Shown: positions 17,426 to 27,075 of the stretch, in pieces | Position numbering within the stretch: the first letter of the stretch is position 1 | How the letters are laid out: each line of letters begins with the position of its first letter | Assembly: GCA_015231885.1 (NCBI GenBank) | Contig: JADGAT010000001.1 | Location: forward strand, 153,436-217,435 | DNA: 64,000 nucleotides | Reading direction: 5' to 3' | Source of the DNA: SAR324 cluster bacterium | GTDB taxonomy: Bacteria; SAR324; NAC60-12 | The notes under the pieces: model-generated | Databases searched by the model: none | Told to the model about the DNA's origin: nothing | Seen by the model: the letters and a program-made list of their open reading frames with translations, nothing else | Program-made: the position numbers and the translations under genes

Positions 17426-20050
17426 ATGAAAAAAATGAGGGTATTTGAGTTAGCAAGAGAATTAAACATACCTTCCAAGCAGATGATTCAGGAATTGAAT
17501 GCTATTGGTGTGATAACGGAGAGCAATTTTAATATATTAACCGAAGAACAAGTTGCTTTGGTAAGAGCAAATATTTTAGGGGACGATGTTGCCTCTAATA
17601 AAAAAGTTCGGAAGAGCAAAGTGCTTCGCCGTTCAGAAAATAAAACAGATGCTCATGACGATCCAGATACTGTGGAGAAAAGACCTCGACGAATCAGAAA
17701 ATTAAGAAAAGCTGTAGAGGAACAGGTTGTTGAGCCTGTCGCTGAAAAAGATCCTTCAGCAGATCCTGTGATCAAAGAAGCCGTTGAACCAGAGAAACCT
17801 GCAATCGAAGTCCAAGAAACACCTACTGTAGCAGAAAAAGAACCTGGAGCCGAGGTGACAGAACAAACTTCTGCTGCTGAACCGGAACCCGAAGCCACTC
17901 AAGAGGAGTTGAAACCGAAACCTTCTGACCAAAAGAAGGAGGCTTTATCCATTACAGACGGGGGAAAAAAACAGAAAACAGTTATTCCAGTGGTGGAAAA
18001 ACAGCCTCCGAGCTCTTCCCGTGAAGACAAGTCTGACCAACCAAAACAAGTCCCAGAAAAGAAAGCTGTTGAATTCCAATCATTTGAAACGACTGCTAGT
18101 AAAGAAAAAAAGAAGGACAAAAAGCAGCCTCGTTCTGAAGAACAAGAGCAAGAAGAATTGCGGTCAAAGAAGGCTTCTAAAAGATTTGCTAAAGTCTCTG
18201 AAGAAGACGATGGAGCAATGTGGGAGAGATCTCGCCGTAAACGACTACGTAGAACAAAACAAAAGTCAAAACCTCAGGAAAAAAAGCATACTTTCAACCC
18301 ACGGAAGAAAAGTATCAAGGTTGGTTCGCAAATTACAATTGGTGAATTAGCTGGGGTGATTGGTATTAAAGCACCAGATATTATTAGAAAATTGATGGGA
18401 ATGGGGACAATGGCAACCATCAATCAAAGTATTTCAGGTGAAAATGCAGAACTGGTTGCGGCAGAGTTTGATATTGAAGTAGAATTGGATACAAAAAAAC
18501 TAGAAGATGCTCTAGAAGAGAGTGATGATAGTAAAGTAGAAAAAGTTTCTCGAGCGCCGATCGTAACAATCATGGGACACGTAGATCATGGGAAAACCTC
18601 ATTACTTGACAAAATTCGAGCTACCCGGGTTACAGAAGGAGAAGCAGGAGGGATTACGCAACATATCGGCGCGTATCGTGTTAAAACAAAAATGGGAGAT
18701 ATTGCATTTCTCGATACCCCAGGGCATGAGGCGTTTACAGCAATGCGTGCCCGCGGGGCCAATGTCACAGATATTGTTGTACTGGTAGTCGCCGCAAATG
18801 ATGGAGTAAGGCCCCAAACAATTGAAGCCATTCATCACTCTCAAGCGGCAGGAGTTCCCATTGTTGTTGCGATTAACAAAGTGGATCTGCCGGATGCAAA
18901 TGCGTCTCGTGTGCAACAGGAATTGCTGGAGCACGGTTTAGTGAGTGAAGATTTTGGAGGAGATACGATTTTTGTGCAAGTTTCTGCAAAAACTGGGGAC
19001 GGTATTGATACTTTGCTCGAAATGCTCCACTTGCAAGCAGAGGTGCTGGAATTAGAGGCCCCTGCCACAGGAAGAGCTCGCGGTATCATAATAGAGTCTC
19101 AAATCAACAAAGGGAGAGGTCCTGTGGGAACCGTTTTAATCCAACAAGGACGTTTGCAGGTGGGTGACTATTATGTTGTTGGAGAAACTTTTGGGAAAGT
19201 ACGGGCTCTCTTTAATGATCGAGGACAAGCAATAGAACGTGCTCTTCCATCAACTCCTGCTGAAGTGCTGGGGTTTAATAGTGTGCCAGATACAGGTGAG
19301 GAGTTCATCGTCTTAGAGGACGAGAAAACCGCACGCCAAATTGCAGCAAATCGTGCCCACAAAAGCAAAGATGATGTCGCGAGTCAACAGCAAAAAATGC
19401 ATCTCGAAAATCTATTTAGCCGAATTAACTCAGAAGAACAAGTGAAGTTGAGTATTTTGATTAAAGCGGATGTGCATGGTTCTGCAGAAGCCTTGCAATC
19501 CGCTTTATCTCAATTAGGCAATGAAAATGTTTCTGTCAATTGTATTCATACAGCAACGGGAAGTATCACAGAACATGATGTTCTTTTAGCAGCTGCTTCT
19601 GATGCGATCATCATTGGCTTTAATACAAGCCTGGATGCCAAAGCAAAAACTGTGAATAATCGAGAAGGTGTGGACATTCGCCTTTATAATGTTATATATG
19701 ATGCCATTGAGGATGTGACAAAGGCTTTGGAAGGCTTGTTGAAACCGACCCTGAGAGACGAAGTGATTGGCCGTTGTGAAGTACGGGAAATATTTAATAT
19801 GAGTAAAGCAGGGCAGATTTTAGGGTGCTATGTAACAGAAGGGAAGCTACTGCGAGATGCAATGATCCGAGTTTTTCGCCAGGAGGATGTCATTCATGAA
19901 GGAGATTTGATTTCATTGAAACGCTTTAAGGATGATGTGCGCGAAGTCTTAAATAATTACGAATGTGGGGTCATTATTAATTATGAAGATATTGAAGTAG
20001 GTGACATGATTGAGGCATACATCCAAGTAGAAGAATCGGTGAAGCTGTAA
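17426..20050 (+). CDS. infB: translation initiation factor IF-2
   Basis: A GTPase that brings initiator tRNA to the 30S subunit. An IF2_N domain lies at residues 3-52 ([19 protein letters not shown]). A long charged, low-complexity linker (about 55-290) rich in Lys, Glu and Pro follows, then a second IF2_N-like region ([20 protein letters not shown]). The G domain has all key motifs: GHVDHGKTS (about 384-392), DTPGHEAF and NKVD. Domains II-IV complete the protein, ending in [10 protein letters not shown]. The 874-residue length is normal. It is followed after 5 bp by rbfA. Confidence 0.98.
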   Translation: MKKMRVFELARELNIPSKQMIQELNAIGVITESNFNILTEEQVALVRANILGDDVASNKKVRKSKVLRRSENKTDAHDDPDTVEKRPRRIRKLRKAVEEQVVEPVAEKDPSADPVIKEAVEPEKPAIEVQETPTVAEKEPGAEVTEQTSAAEPEPEATQEELKPKPSDQKKEALSITDGGKKQKTVIPVVEKQPPSSSREDKSDQPKQVPEKKAVEFQSFETTASKEKKKDKKQPRSEEQEQEELRSKKASKRFAKVSEEDDGAMWERSRRKRLRRTKQKSKPQEKKHTFNPRKKSIKVGSQITIGELAGVIGIKAPDIIRKLMGMGTMATINQSISGENAELVAAEFDIEVELDTKKLEDALEESDDSKVEKVSRAPIVTIMGHVDHGKTSLLDKIRATRVTEGEAGGITQHIGAYRVKTKMGDIAFLDTPGHEAFTAMRARGANVTDIVVLVVAANDGVRPQTIEAIHHSQAAGVPIVVAINKVDLPDANASRVQQELLEHGLVSEDFGGDTIFVQVSAKTGDGIDTLLEMLHLQAEVLELEAPATGRARGIIIESQINKGRGPVGTVLIQQGRLQVGDYYVVGETFGKVRALFNDRGQAIERALPSTPAEVLGFNSVPDTGEEFIVLEDEKTARQIAANRAHKSKDDVASQQQKMHLENLFSRINSEEQVKLSILIKADVHGSAEALQSALSQLGNENVSVNCIHTATGSITEHDVLLAAASDAIIIGFNTSLDAKAKTVNNREGVDIRLYNVIYDAIEDVTKALEGLLKPTLRDEVIGRCEVREIFNMSKAGQILGCYVTEGKLLRDAMIRVFRQEDVIHEGDLISLKRFKDDVREVLNNYECGVIINYEDIEVGDMIEAYIQVEESVKL

Positions 20051-20055
20051 TTAAA

Positions 20056-20400
20056 ATGCGTAAAGGAAAGTCAGGTAATCAAAGTCACCTCATTCAGAGG
20101 AAATTGTCAGAAATCTTTTTAAAAGAAAGTAAGGATCCCAGATTTGAGCGTGTGACGATTAGTCGTGTGAAAATAGATAAGGGAGTTTCTTTTGCTCAAG
20201 TTTATTTTTCCATTTATCCTCCTGAGGATATTGATGAGTTAACCGATTCATTAAATAATGCCGCAGGTTTTTTTAGTAATTGTCTGGGACATGCTTTGAA
20301 AACCAAACATACGCCTCGCTTGGTTTTTATTTACGATAAAGGCTTTGATTACAGTTGGGAGCTTGATAAGGTTCTCAAACAAATTTCCGATCAAAAATAA
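20056..20400 (+). CDS. rbfA: ribosome-binding factor A
   Basis: Binds the 30S subunit and assists 16S rRNA 5'-end processing, especially in the cold. The 114-residue length and KH-like fold pattern fit the family: KLSEIFLKESKDPRFERVTI, then VKIDKGVSFAQVYFSIYP, then HTPRLVFIYDKGFDYSWELD near the C-terminus. The position between infB and truB is the conserved one. The spacing to infB is 5 bp, and truB starts within 20 bp of its stop. Confidence 0.95.
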   Translation: MRKGKSGNQSHLIQRKLSEIFLKESKDPRFERVTISRVKIDKGVSFAQVYFSIYPPEDIDELTDSLNNAAGFFSNCLGHALKTKHTPRLVFIYDKGFDYSWELDKVLKQISDQK

Positions 20401-20418
20401 GGTTTGGGAATCACTCAC

Positions 20419-21330
20419 GTGAACAGAATTGTAAATGTCAATAAGCCTAAAGGTCTCACTTCATTTGGGGTTGTGAAGGAATTAAAAAAATTCTGCAATA
20501 TTAAGAAAGTTGGGCACTTGGGAACATTAGACCCATTGGCAACAGGGGTGTTGCCTGTTTTTATTGGGAAGGCAACAAAACTAATCCCGTTATTCGACAA
20601 ATTAGATAAAGAGTATCGCGCAACATTCAAGTTAGGTGAGCAAACAGATACTTTTGATACAGAAGGAAAAATTACGAAAACAGCACATATCGGACATTTG
20701 ACATGTGAGCAAATAGAACGATGTGTTAGTAAGTATCAAGGAGTGCAAAAACAGTTAACTCCTGTTTTTTCTGCTGTTAAATACAATGGAGTTCCTGGTT
20801 ATCGTTTAGCGCGTGCAGGGAAGGCCATTGAACGTAAGTCCAGGGTAATTCATATTGAGTCCATTTGCATTGAATCAATTAAATTGCCTTTTGTCGCAGT
20901 TCGAGTCAAGTGTTCAAAAGGCACATATATTCGTTCGCTAGTTGATGATATTGGGCAAGAGCTCGGTATAGGGGCACATTTAGTTGAGTTGGAGCGAGTA
21001 GCCGTAGGTTCTTGCTTCTCTCTGAGCAATGCGTGCCAGTTAGAAGAGCTGAAGCAGTTCGGGGAACATGACAATTTCCCTTTTTATATCAATCCTGTTG
21101 ATGTTTTGAACGATTTAAAGACAATTACAGTGACTGATAAGGAGCAAAATCAGCTAATACATGGACAACCTATTGCGATTGATGCGGATCTATTTTCTTT
21201 TCCATGTCATGATGAAGGAACCAATAATTTGGTAAAAGCCATCAATTCTCAGAACTTGTTGATTGCAATTGGCAGGGTTGTCGTGCAAAATAAAAGTTGT
21301 CAATTCAATCCTTCGAAGATTTTTGTATAA
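20419..21330 (+). CDS. truB: tRNA pseudouridine(55) synthase
   Basis: Converts uridine 55 in the T-arm of tRNA to pseudouridine. The catalytic motif is [16 protein letters not shown] with the essential Asp (about residue 37). Further family motifs are [25 protein letters not shown] and [20 protein letters not shown]. The start GTG at 20419 has GGGA eight bases upstream and is preferred; an in-frame TTG at 20404 lies too close to its AAGG. A C-terminal PUA-like domain is present. rpsO follows after 10 bp. Confidence 0.95.
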   Translation: MNRIVNVNKPKGLTSFGVVKELKKFCNIKKVGHLGTLDPLATGVLPVFIGKATKLIPLFDKLDKEYRATFKLGEQTDTFDTEGKITKTAHIGHLTCEQIERCVSKYQGVQKQLTPVFSAVKYNGVPGYRLARAGKAIERKSRVIHIESICIESIKLPFVAVRVKCSKGTYIRSLVDDIGQELGIGAHLVELERVAVGSCFSLSNACQLEELKQFGEHDNFPFYINPVDVLNDLKTITVTDKEQNQLIHGQPIAIDADLFSFPCHDEGTNNLVKAINSQNLLIAIGRVVVQNKSCQFNPSKIFV

Positions 21331-21340
21331 TAAGGAAAAT

Positions 21341-21607
21341 ATGTTAACAAAAGAACAAAAAGTAGAAATTAAAGAAAATTATGGGCGTAGTGAAAATGAT
21401 ACCGGTTCGCCAGAAGTTCAGGTTGCTATAATGACGGCTCGGATTAATTATCTAACAACTCATTTACAGGTAAAACCAAAGGATCATGACTCACGTAGAG
21501 GACTATTGAAATTGGTAGGACAACGCCGTAGTTTTTTGAACTATCTAATGAAAAAAGATGTAGAACGCTATCGCGCAGTAGTCAAACAGCTCGGTATCCG
21601 TAAGTAA
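21341..21607 (+). CDS. rpsO: 30S ribosomal protein S15
   Basis: A primary 16S rRNA-binding protein of the central domain. The ATG at 21341 (AAGGA six bases upstream) gives the usual 88 residues; longer open frame upstream overlaps truB and is not used. Signature sequences are [22 protein letters not shown] and [20 protein letters not shown], ending LGIRK. It lies between truB and pnp, the classical order. In E. coli S15 represses its own mRNA through a leader structure; no clear equivalent was recognised here. Confidence 0.97.
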   Translation: MLTKEQKVEIKENYGRSENDTGSPEVQVAIMTARINYLTTHLQVKPKDHDSRRGLLKLVGQRRSFLNYLMKKDVERYRAVVKQLGIRK

Positions 21608-21637
21608 TGACCCTATTCATATACTGGAGTAAAATTA

Positions 21638-23704
21638 ATGAAAACAGTCGAAACAGAATTTGCTGGAAGAAAACTAACTATTGAAACTGGAAAAATGGCC
21701 AAACAAGCCAATGGGTCAGTAGTAATACGATATGGAGATACTGTTGTCTTAGTTGCTGCAACAGCGGCAAAAGGTGGGGAAGCCCGTGATTTCTTTCCGC
21801 TTTCTGTCTTTTATGTAGAAAAGAATTATGCCACAGGACGCATTCCTGGAGGTTTTTTGAAACGAGAAGCCCGTTTGTCAGATAGGGAAACATTGATTTC
21901 ACGATTTATTGATCGCCCGCTTCGTCCGTTATTTCATAAGCACTTTGCGAATGAAACACTGGTAGTGGCCACTGTTTTGAGTGCAGATCTGGTCAATGGC
22001 TCAGACGTTGCTGCCATGGTTGGTGCTTCAGCAGCATTGGTCATTTCTGATATACCATTTGAAACGCCTGTTGCTGGTATTCGAATAGGGCGAGTTGACG
22101 GTAAATTCATTGGGAATCCGACACCTGCAGAACTGGAAGGCAGTGAGTTGGATATTTTTATGGCAGGCTCCAAAGATGCTATTTTGATGGTGGAAGGAGA
22201 AGCAGATCAGGTGAGTGAAAACGTGATGCTTGATGCGATTCTTTTTGGGCATGAGTCGATTCAACCCGTTCTGACAATCCAAGAAGAATTGGTTCGTCAG
22301 TGTGGTAAAGCGAAGTGGGAAGTTGTTGCTCCTGAGGAAAATATTGAACTGCAGGCCAAAGTTGAAAAAGCTGCTCTTTCAAAAGTCCAAGAGGCGTTGA
22401 CCATCAAAGATAAGCTAGCACGCTATGACATGATAGATTCCATTGTTGCAGACTGCCTAGAGATGGCCGAGGGAGAATCCAATGAAGAAGGTCAAAAAGA
22501 AGTAGCAAAAATAGTTGGCGATTTAGAAAAGCGCGAAATGCGGGCTAAAATTTTGAATGAAAGTACACGGATTGATGGACGCTCTTTGACAGATATCCGG
22601 CAAATTACATGTGAGACAGGTGTATTGCCACGCACACATGGTTCTGCATTATTCACTCGAGGTGAAACACAGGCTTTAGTCGTGACAACACTGGGTACAA
22701 AAGAAAATGAGCAGCTGATTGATGCTCTTGAAGGAGTGTCTTTCAAAAACTTTCTCATGCATTATAATTTTCCTTCTTTTTCTGTTGGAGAAACGAGACC
22801 TCCACGGGGTCCTGGGCGGCGAGAAATTGGTCATGGTTTTCTTGCTGAAAAAGGCGTGACTGCTGTTCTTCCCGGGCGCGAGGAATTTCCTTATACGATC
22901 CGTGTTGTTTCAGAAGTGTTGGAATCGAATGGTTCCTCCTCAATGGCGACAGTATGCGGTGCCTCTTTGTCAATGATGGACGCAGGCGTTCCATTAAAAA
23001 CGGCAACTGCTGGAATTGCGATGGGGTTGATTCATGAGAATGGAAAAACAGCCATTCTTTCTGATATTTTAGGAGATGAAGACCATCTAGGTGACATGGA
23101 TTTTAAAGTAGTCGGTAGTGAAAGCGGTATTACCGCGTTACAAATGGATATCAAAATAACCGGAATTGATCGTAACATTATTGAAAAAGCACTTGCACAA
23201 GCCAAAGAAGGACGGCTTCATATCTTAAAGATAATGAAAGACGAAATTGCTGCTTCTCGTCAGGGTTTGTCCAGTTACGCACCTCGGTTTGTAACACACA
23301 AGATTCCTACAGAAAAAATTCGTGATATCATTGGTCCTGGTGGGAAGATAATCAAAGGGATCACAGAGAAAACCGGTGCTAAGATTGATGTCAATGATGA
23401 TGGTATTGTCTCTGTTGTGTCTACAGACCACAAAGCTGTAGATGAAGCCCTTCAAATGGTCTATGACCTGACCCGATCCGTTGAAATTGGAGAAATCTAT
23501 GACGGACTTGTGGTAAAAATCACAGATTTTGGAGCATTTGTGGAAATATTTCAGGGGACCCAGGGGTTGGTACACATTTCCAATTTAGCCGAAGGGCGTG
23601 TAAAAACGGTGTCGGATGTAGTACAGGAAGGACAAACCATCAAGGTTCGTGCAACTGGTTTTGATCGGCGCGGTAAATTACAGCTCAGCATGAAAGACGT
23701 TTGA
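21638..23704 (+). CDS. pnp: polyribonucleotide nucleotidyltransferase (PNPase)
   Basis: A phosphorolytic 3'-5' exoribonuclease and core of the RNA degradosome. Two RNase PH domains are visible: the first opens VVIRYGDTVVLVAATAA; the second has RTHGSALFTRGETQALVVTT and GRREIGHGFLAEKGV. A KH domain (IRDIIGPGGKIIKGITEKTG) and an S1 domain (GEIYDGLVVKITDFGAFVEI) follow. At 688 residues it ends right after the S1 domain, a little shorter than E. coli PNPase. It is the last gene of the cluster; a long inverted repeat follows about 36 bp downstream. Confidence 0.98.
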   Translation: MKTVETEFAGRKLTIETGKMAKQANGSVVIRYGDTVVLVAATAAKGGEARDFFPLSVFYVEKNYATGRIPGGFLKREARLSDRETLISRFIDRPLRPLFHKHFANETLVVATVLSADLVNGSDVAAMVGASAALVISDIPFETPVAGIRIGRVDGKFIGNPTPAELEGSELDIFMAGSKDAILMVEGEADQVSENVMLDAILFGHESIQPVLTIQEELVRQCGKAKWEVVAPEENIELQAKVEKAALSKVQEALTIKDKLARYDMIDSIVADCLEMAEGESNEEGQKEVAKIVGDLEKREMRAKILNESTRIDGRSLTDIRQITCETGVLPRTHGSALFTRGETQALVVTTLGTKENEQLIDALEGVSFKNFLMHYNFPSFSVGETRPPRGPGRREIGHGFLAEKGVTAVLPGREEFPYTIRVVSEVLESNGSSSMATVCGASLSMMDAGVPLKTATAGIAMGLIHENGKTAILSDILGDEDHLGDMDFKVVGSESGITALQMDIKITGIDRNIIEKALAQAKEGRLHILKIMKDEIAASRQGLSSYAPRFVTHKIPTEKIRDIIGPGGKIIKGITEKTGAKIDVNDDGIVSVVSTDHKAVDEALQMVYDLTRSVEIGEIYDGLVVKITDFGAFVEIFQGTQGLVHISNLAEGRVKTVSDVVQEGQTIKVRATGFDRRGKLQLSMKDV

Positions 23705-23740
23705 AAATAATCACAAAATAATGAACCAGAATAGGGAAAA

Positions 23741-23785
23741 ACTGATCAATAGCCTTGTATACCAAACGGTTGTCTATTGATCAGT
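23741..23785 (+). terminator. long inverted repeat after pnp, possible terminator or mRNA end structure
   Basis: Perfect 12-bp arms ACTGATCAATAG (23741-23752) and CTATTGATCAGT (23774-23785) with a 21-nt loop. The following bases are CACTTTTGTG, so there is no strong T tract. The structure ends about 20 bp before the start of the next gene and could equally affect that leader. Confidence 0.45.
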
Positions 23786-23805
23786 CACTTTTGTGAGGAG
23801 AAATT

Positions 23806-24747
23806 ATGAAACGTATTTTGCTGGGTATTTGCGGTTTATTATTATTTTTTGGAAATGTCAGTGCACAAAACATTGACGACCGTTGTATTCAAAATGGGCC
23901 TTCGGCTTGTATCGATTGGGACCGCGGTGTTGTGATTTCTGAAGGACTCGGAGTCCCTGCTAAATTTGCAAATAACCCTGCTTTACAGAATGCTAGTGCT
24001 CAGAGAGCAGCTCGTTTAGATGCGGCACGCAATATTCTAGAAATGATAAAAGGGATCAATATTTCTTCAGTCACTACTGTGAAAGAAGCAATGGTGGCAA
24101 ATGATACCATTCGCACTAGGATTCAAGGCTATCTTCATGGTTTGCGCCCTGTAGGAGAACCTAGATATTTTTCAGATGGTACGATTAAACTCCGAATGGA
24201 AGCTCGGCTACAAAGGACGATTCCAGAAGAGTTGCTTTATCTTAACCAATCGAAAGAAATTGTACAGCCTCCTGTCGAAATCCATGCGGGTTCTGATAGA
24301 ATCAGTTCCCCAAATACAGATCCACAGCCAACAGGTTCTCAAAATACGGCATCCGGGGCAACCTCTCCCACCATTCTACCTGCCCAGTCAGGATTTAATG
24401 TCAACCAAGTCTATACCGGAATGATTATTGATGCCAGAAATACGGGCATCCAGCCTGCAATGTCCCCAAAAGTTTTTGATGAAGAGGGGAATGAAATTTA
24501 TGGCTCTGCTTATGTAGACAGGGAGTTTGTTGTTAAGCATGGCATGGCCGGATATCTCAAAGATATAGAAAAAGCAAAGACGAATGATCGTGTCAAAGGC
24601 ACTCCTTTGGTGATTAAGGCATTGAAGAGTGCGGGCAAGAACAAGACCGATTTGGTAGTCAATAATAATGATGCTAAAGCATTACGTCAAGTTGCTGCAA
24701 CTCAGTCTTTTTTACGTGAAGCACGAGTGGTGATCGTTCTGGACTGA
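23806..24747 (+). CDS. LPP20-like exported protein
   Basis: A 313-residue protein with a cleavable signal peptide (MKRILLGICGLLLFFGNVSAQ, about 20 residues plus the Ala-Gln end). The central part resembles the LPP20/FlgT N-terminal-type fold, with QRAARLDAARNILEMIKGIN, then IRTRIQGYLHG and a GTIKLRMEARL strand. A Thr/Ser/Pro-rich linker (about 165-205) leads to a second domain with YTGMIIDARNTGIQPAMSPK and a C-terminal ATQSFLREARVVIVLD. No lipobox cysteine is present, so it should be periplasmic or secreted. The exact role is unknown. A GAGGAG ribosome site precedes the ATG. Confidence 0.7.
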   Translation: MKRILLGICGLLLFFGNVSAQNIDDRCIQNGPSACIDWDRGVVISEGLGVPAKFANNPALQNASAQRAARLDAARNILEMIKGINISSVTTVKEAMVANDTIRTRIQGYLHGLRPVGEPRYFSDGTIKLRMEARLQRTIPEELLYLNQSKEIVQPPVEIHAGSDRISSPNTDPQPTGSQNTASGATSPTILPAQSGFNVNQVYTGMIIDARNTGIQPAMSPKVFDEEGNEIYGSAYVDREFVVKHGMAGYLKDIEKAKTNDRVKGTPLVIKALKSAGKNKTDLVVNNNDAKALRQVAATQSFLREARVVIVLD

Positions 24748-24764
24748 GACAATTTGCGTGTTCT

Positions 24765-25253
24765 TCAATTATTGCATACCTCAAAACGATTGTATTCCAC
24801 ATTTTTTTGTACACGGTCAGGAGTAAAAAGACATCCATTCATTGCAATGTATACTCCTGAGGGCAGCAACTGTACAGAGGCTATGGCAAAGCCTATGTTG
24901 AACACGGCATCACTGACCTTGAGCTTTGCGGGCTGCATGGCTCCAGTGAGAACAACTACTTTTTCAGTCAGTTCTTGCAGCCTCCTGGCTGTAACAACCA
25001 TGGTATCTGTTCCATGAGTTACAATAAATTTTCGATGTGAATCGGTGAGTATCGTTTCATAAATCAATTGACGATCTTCATCTGTCATATCAAGACTGTC
25101 TTTACGAAGTACGGATTTTACTTCATAGTCAACCGTGACATTTGCTTCTTTTAAGAGTCCTACAATCTGAGGTTCTCCCACCTGAAATGTACTCTTTTGG
25201 TCAAAGTATATTTTGTCAATGGTACCACCAGTAGTAATAATTTTTATTGCCAT
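24765..25253 (-). CDS. stand-alone asparaginase N-terminal-domain protein
   Basis: The ATG at 25253 gives 163 residues beginning KIITTGGTIDKIYFD, the first active-site Thr region of type I/II asparaginases. The second asparaginase motif follows as FIVTHGTDTMVVTARRL with the Thr-Asp pair, then VVVLTGAMQPAKLKVSDAVFN. Full asparaginases are about 330 residues with a C-terminal domain; that domain is absent and there is no downstream continuation. Small single-domain relatives are known in proteobacteria, so it is probably an intact short form. Substrate is unproven. It converges with the LPP20-like gene, 17 bp apart. Confidence 0.8.
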   Translation of the reverse strand: MAIKIITTGGTIDKIYFDQKSTFQVGEPQIVGLLKEANVTVDYEVKSVLRKDSLDMTDEDRQLIYETILTDSHRKFIVTHGTDTMVVTARRLQELTEKVVVLTGAMQPAKLKVSDAVFNIGFAIASVQLLPSGVYIAMNGCLFTPDRVQKNVEYNRFEVCNN

Positions 25254-25544
25254 CCTCTTTCTCTGAAAGTCGTTTAACTTTTCTGTATAGTGTGCTATGG
25301 TCTTTATGTATTTACTAATTGTGCTCAAGCATTCGAAACAAGCGCTTTCCATTTAAGGTTGTTTTGAATATAATACCCATGCCCGCCTTACACTTTCAAC
25401 TATATATTTCTTCCTTATCTTCAGGATAGATCTTCTAACAATGTTGTTGATGTACCTTGCCTATTAAAAAGTTGTGGTGTATTGCTTTTTTTTGTTGGTC
25501 TGCTGGTTATTTTTCCCGAAAAAATTATATTACAATTATAAGAG

Positions 25545-27053
25545 ATGATACCTGCTATAGAAGTTTTATATGTACAAAGCCTTATCTCCAGAAAGGGAAA
25601 GGATTTACAACAAGAGTTGCTGTTTTTTCTCCGTATTGCCAATCTAGGCTATGAAAAAAAAATACGAATCCAATGGGCCGGAAAAAATCGACATTGGCGG
25701 ATACTGGGAGCAAATTTTCACAGCGTTGCCAGCGATGGGCGAGAGTATTGGGTTGCTCAGGCAAAATTTAAAGAGGCTCATGAAGATAAGCTTCCTGGTG
25801 ATATTGAGTTTGCTGTATATTACCGAGTATATGAAAACGAGTTCTGGGAGGATAACGCCGGGCACAATTACAGAATTAAAGCAGATTCTGGAGTTCGGTT
25901 ATTTTCGCAAATGCCTTTAATGATTCTTGGGCAACAGTCCCATTTGAAACGCAATCAGAAATATGTGCAAATCCATGCTGCAGTGCACGAGTCTATTGAT
26001 CCTCAAAAAGTGTATTTGCATTGGACCGCTGATCAATGGAAAACAACACGTCAAACGCCTTTATTCTGTAGAAAAAACTATTGGAAAAAAAATAATGACA
26101 GTAATGCAGCAAATCCTAACCAATATGGCTATGGTATTTGGACTACCCGATTGAAAGTCGGGAATGACTTTCGTATGGAATATGCCCTTGCCTGTGAAGG
26201 CATTGAGGAAATATTTTGGGATAACAATGTAGGGGAAAACTATAAGGCAAGCAGGGATCCGTTAACAATCCTTATTCTCAATTTGCATTGTTATCAGGAA
26301 AAGAACCAGAACTTCAAACTGCAACAAATTGCAAAGGCCATTCAGGATTTAGATATTGACATTATCTGCTTTCAAGAAGTAGCCGAAAATTGGAATGACG
26401 GCAATGGAGACTGGGAATCCAATTCTGCAAAAATTATTTGGGAGCATGTTGGCAAACCGTACAAACTTTATACGGATTTTTCTCATCTTGGTTTTGATCG
26501 CTACCGAGAAGGAGTTGCCATTCTTAGCAAATTTCCATTTTTGGCTAAGGATTCGAAATATATTTCGGATAGCGACGATATCTACAGTATCCATTCTCGG
26601 AAAGTGGTAATGGGTCAGGTGGAGGTTCCTGGCATGGGAGTGATCAATGTTTTTTCTGTACATGCGAGTTGGTGGGAGGATGGTTTTCAGAATCAGTTTG
26701 AAAATTTGAGAGCGTGGGCCAAATCCAAGCATTCATCTGAAGTGGTGGCCTCTTTTCTTTGTGGAGACTTCAACATCAAAGCCGGTTCTGAAGGATATGC
26801 CTGGGTACGGCAAACTCAAGAATATGGAGACCAGTATCTGAAAGCAACTTCCCCTGATACATTTGCCCGAGTGTTCAGTGGTCAAGTTCTGGATTGGAAA
26901 AGTGACCTTGAGCATGATGGGAGAATCGATTATATTTTTATGGAAAACAATAGCCTGTTGAATGTAATGTCAGGTCGAGAATTGTTTACAGAACAAGACT
27001 ATGGCAGAGTTTCTGATCACATCGGCTATTTGATGTCTTTTGAACCAAAATAA
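25545..27053 (+). CDS. tandem CBM21-like + endonuclease/exonuclease/phosphatase family protein
   Basis: Three domains are readable. Residues about 25-112 form a CBM21-like (glycogen/starch-binding) module: ANLGYEKKIRIQW, then EFAVYYRV and FWEDNAGHNYRI. Residues about 135-235 form a second: KVYLHWTADQWKT, MEYALACEG and FWDNNVGENYKA. Residues about 238-502 are an EEP (DNase I/sphingomyelinase-like) domain with ILNLH, CFQEV (Glu278), HASWW, GDFN (Asp408, Asn410) and SDH (490-492), so the metal-dependent phosphodiesterase site looks complete. No signal peptide is seen; a TAA lies just before the ATG. The phospholipase D family gene follows 22 bp later. The substrate is unknown; a phosphoester bound to or near an alpha-glucan is an inference. 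Confidence 0.8.
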   Translation: MIPAIEVLYVQSLISRKGKDLQQELLFFLRIANLGYEKKIRIQWAGKNRHWRILGANFHSVASDGREYWVAQAKFKEAHEDKLPGDIEFAVYYRVYENEFWEDNAGHNYRIKADSGVRLFSQMPLMILGQQSHLKRNQKYVQIHAAVHESIDPQKVYLHWTADQWKTTRQTPLFCRKNYWKKNNDSNAANPNQYGYGIWTTRLKVGNDFRMEYALACEGIEEIFWDNNVGENYKASRDPLTILILNLHCYQEKNQNFKLQQIAKAIQDLDIDIICFQEVAENWNDGNGDWESNSAKIIWEHVGKPYKLYTDFSHLGFDRYREGVAILSKFPFLAKDSKYISDSDDIYSIHSRKVVMGQVEVPGMGVINVFSVHASWWEDGFQNQFENLRAWAKSKHSSEVVASFLCGDFNIKAGSEGYAWVRQTQEYGDQYLKATSPDTFARVFSGQVLDWKSDLEHDGRIDYIFMENNSLLNVMSGRELFTEQDYGRVSDHIGYLMSFEPK

Positions 27054-27075
27054 TAGAGGATAAGAAGCGAAGCTT

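Noticed and set aside
17653-18120. Minus-strand Ser-rich open frames inside infB
   Set aside because: They are opposite the Lys/Glu/Pro-rich linker of IF-2 and reflect its composition.
25457-25543. Signal-peptide-like frame (MPIKKLWCIAFFCWSAG) upstream of the CBM21-EEP gene
   Set aside because: It is in a different frame, and a TAA lies two codons before the EEP start in the EEP frame, so no simple frameshift joins them. A TTG start without ribosome site also weakens it.
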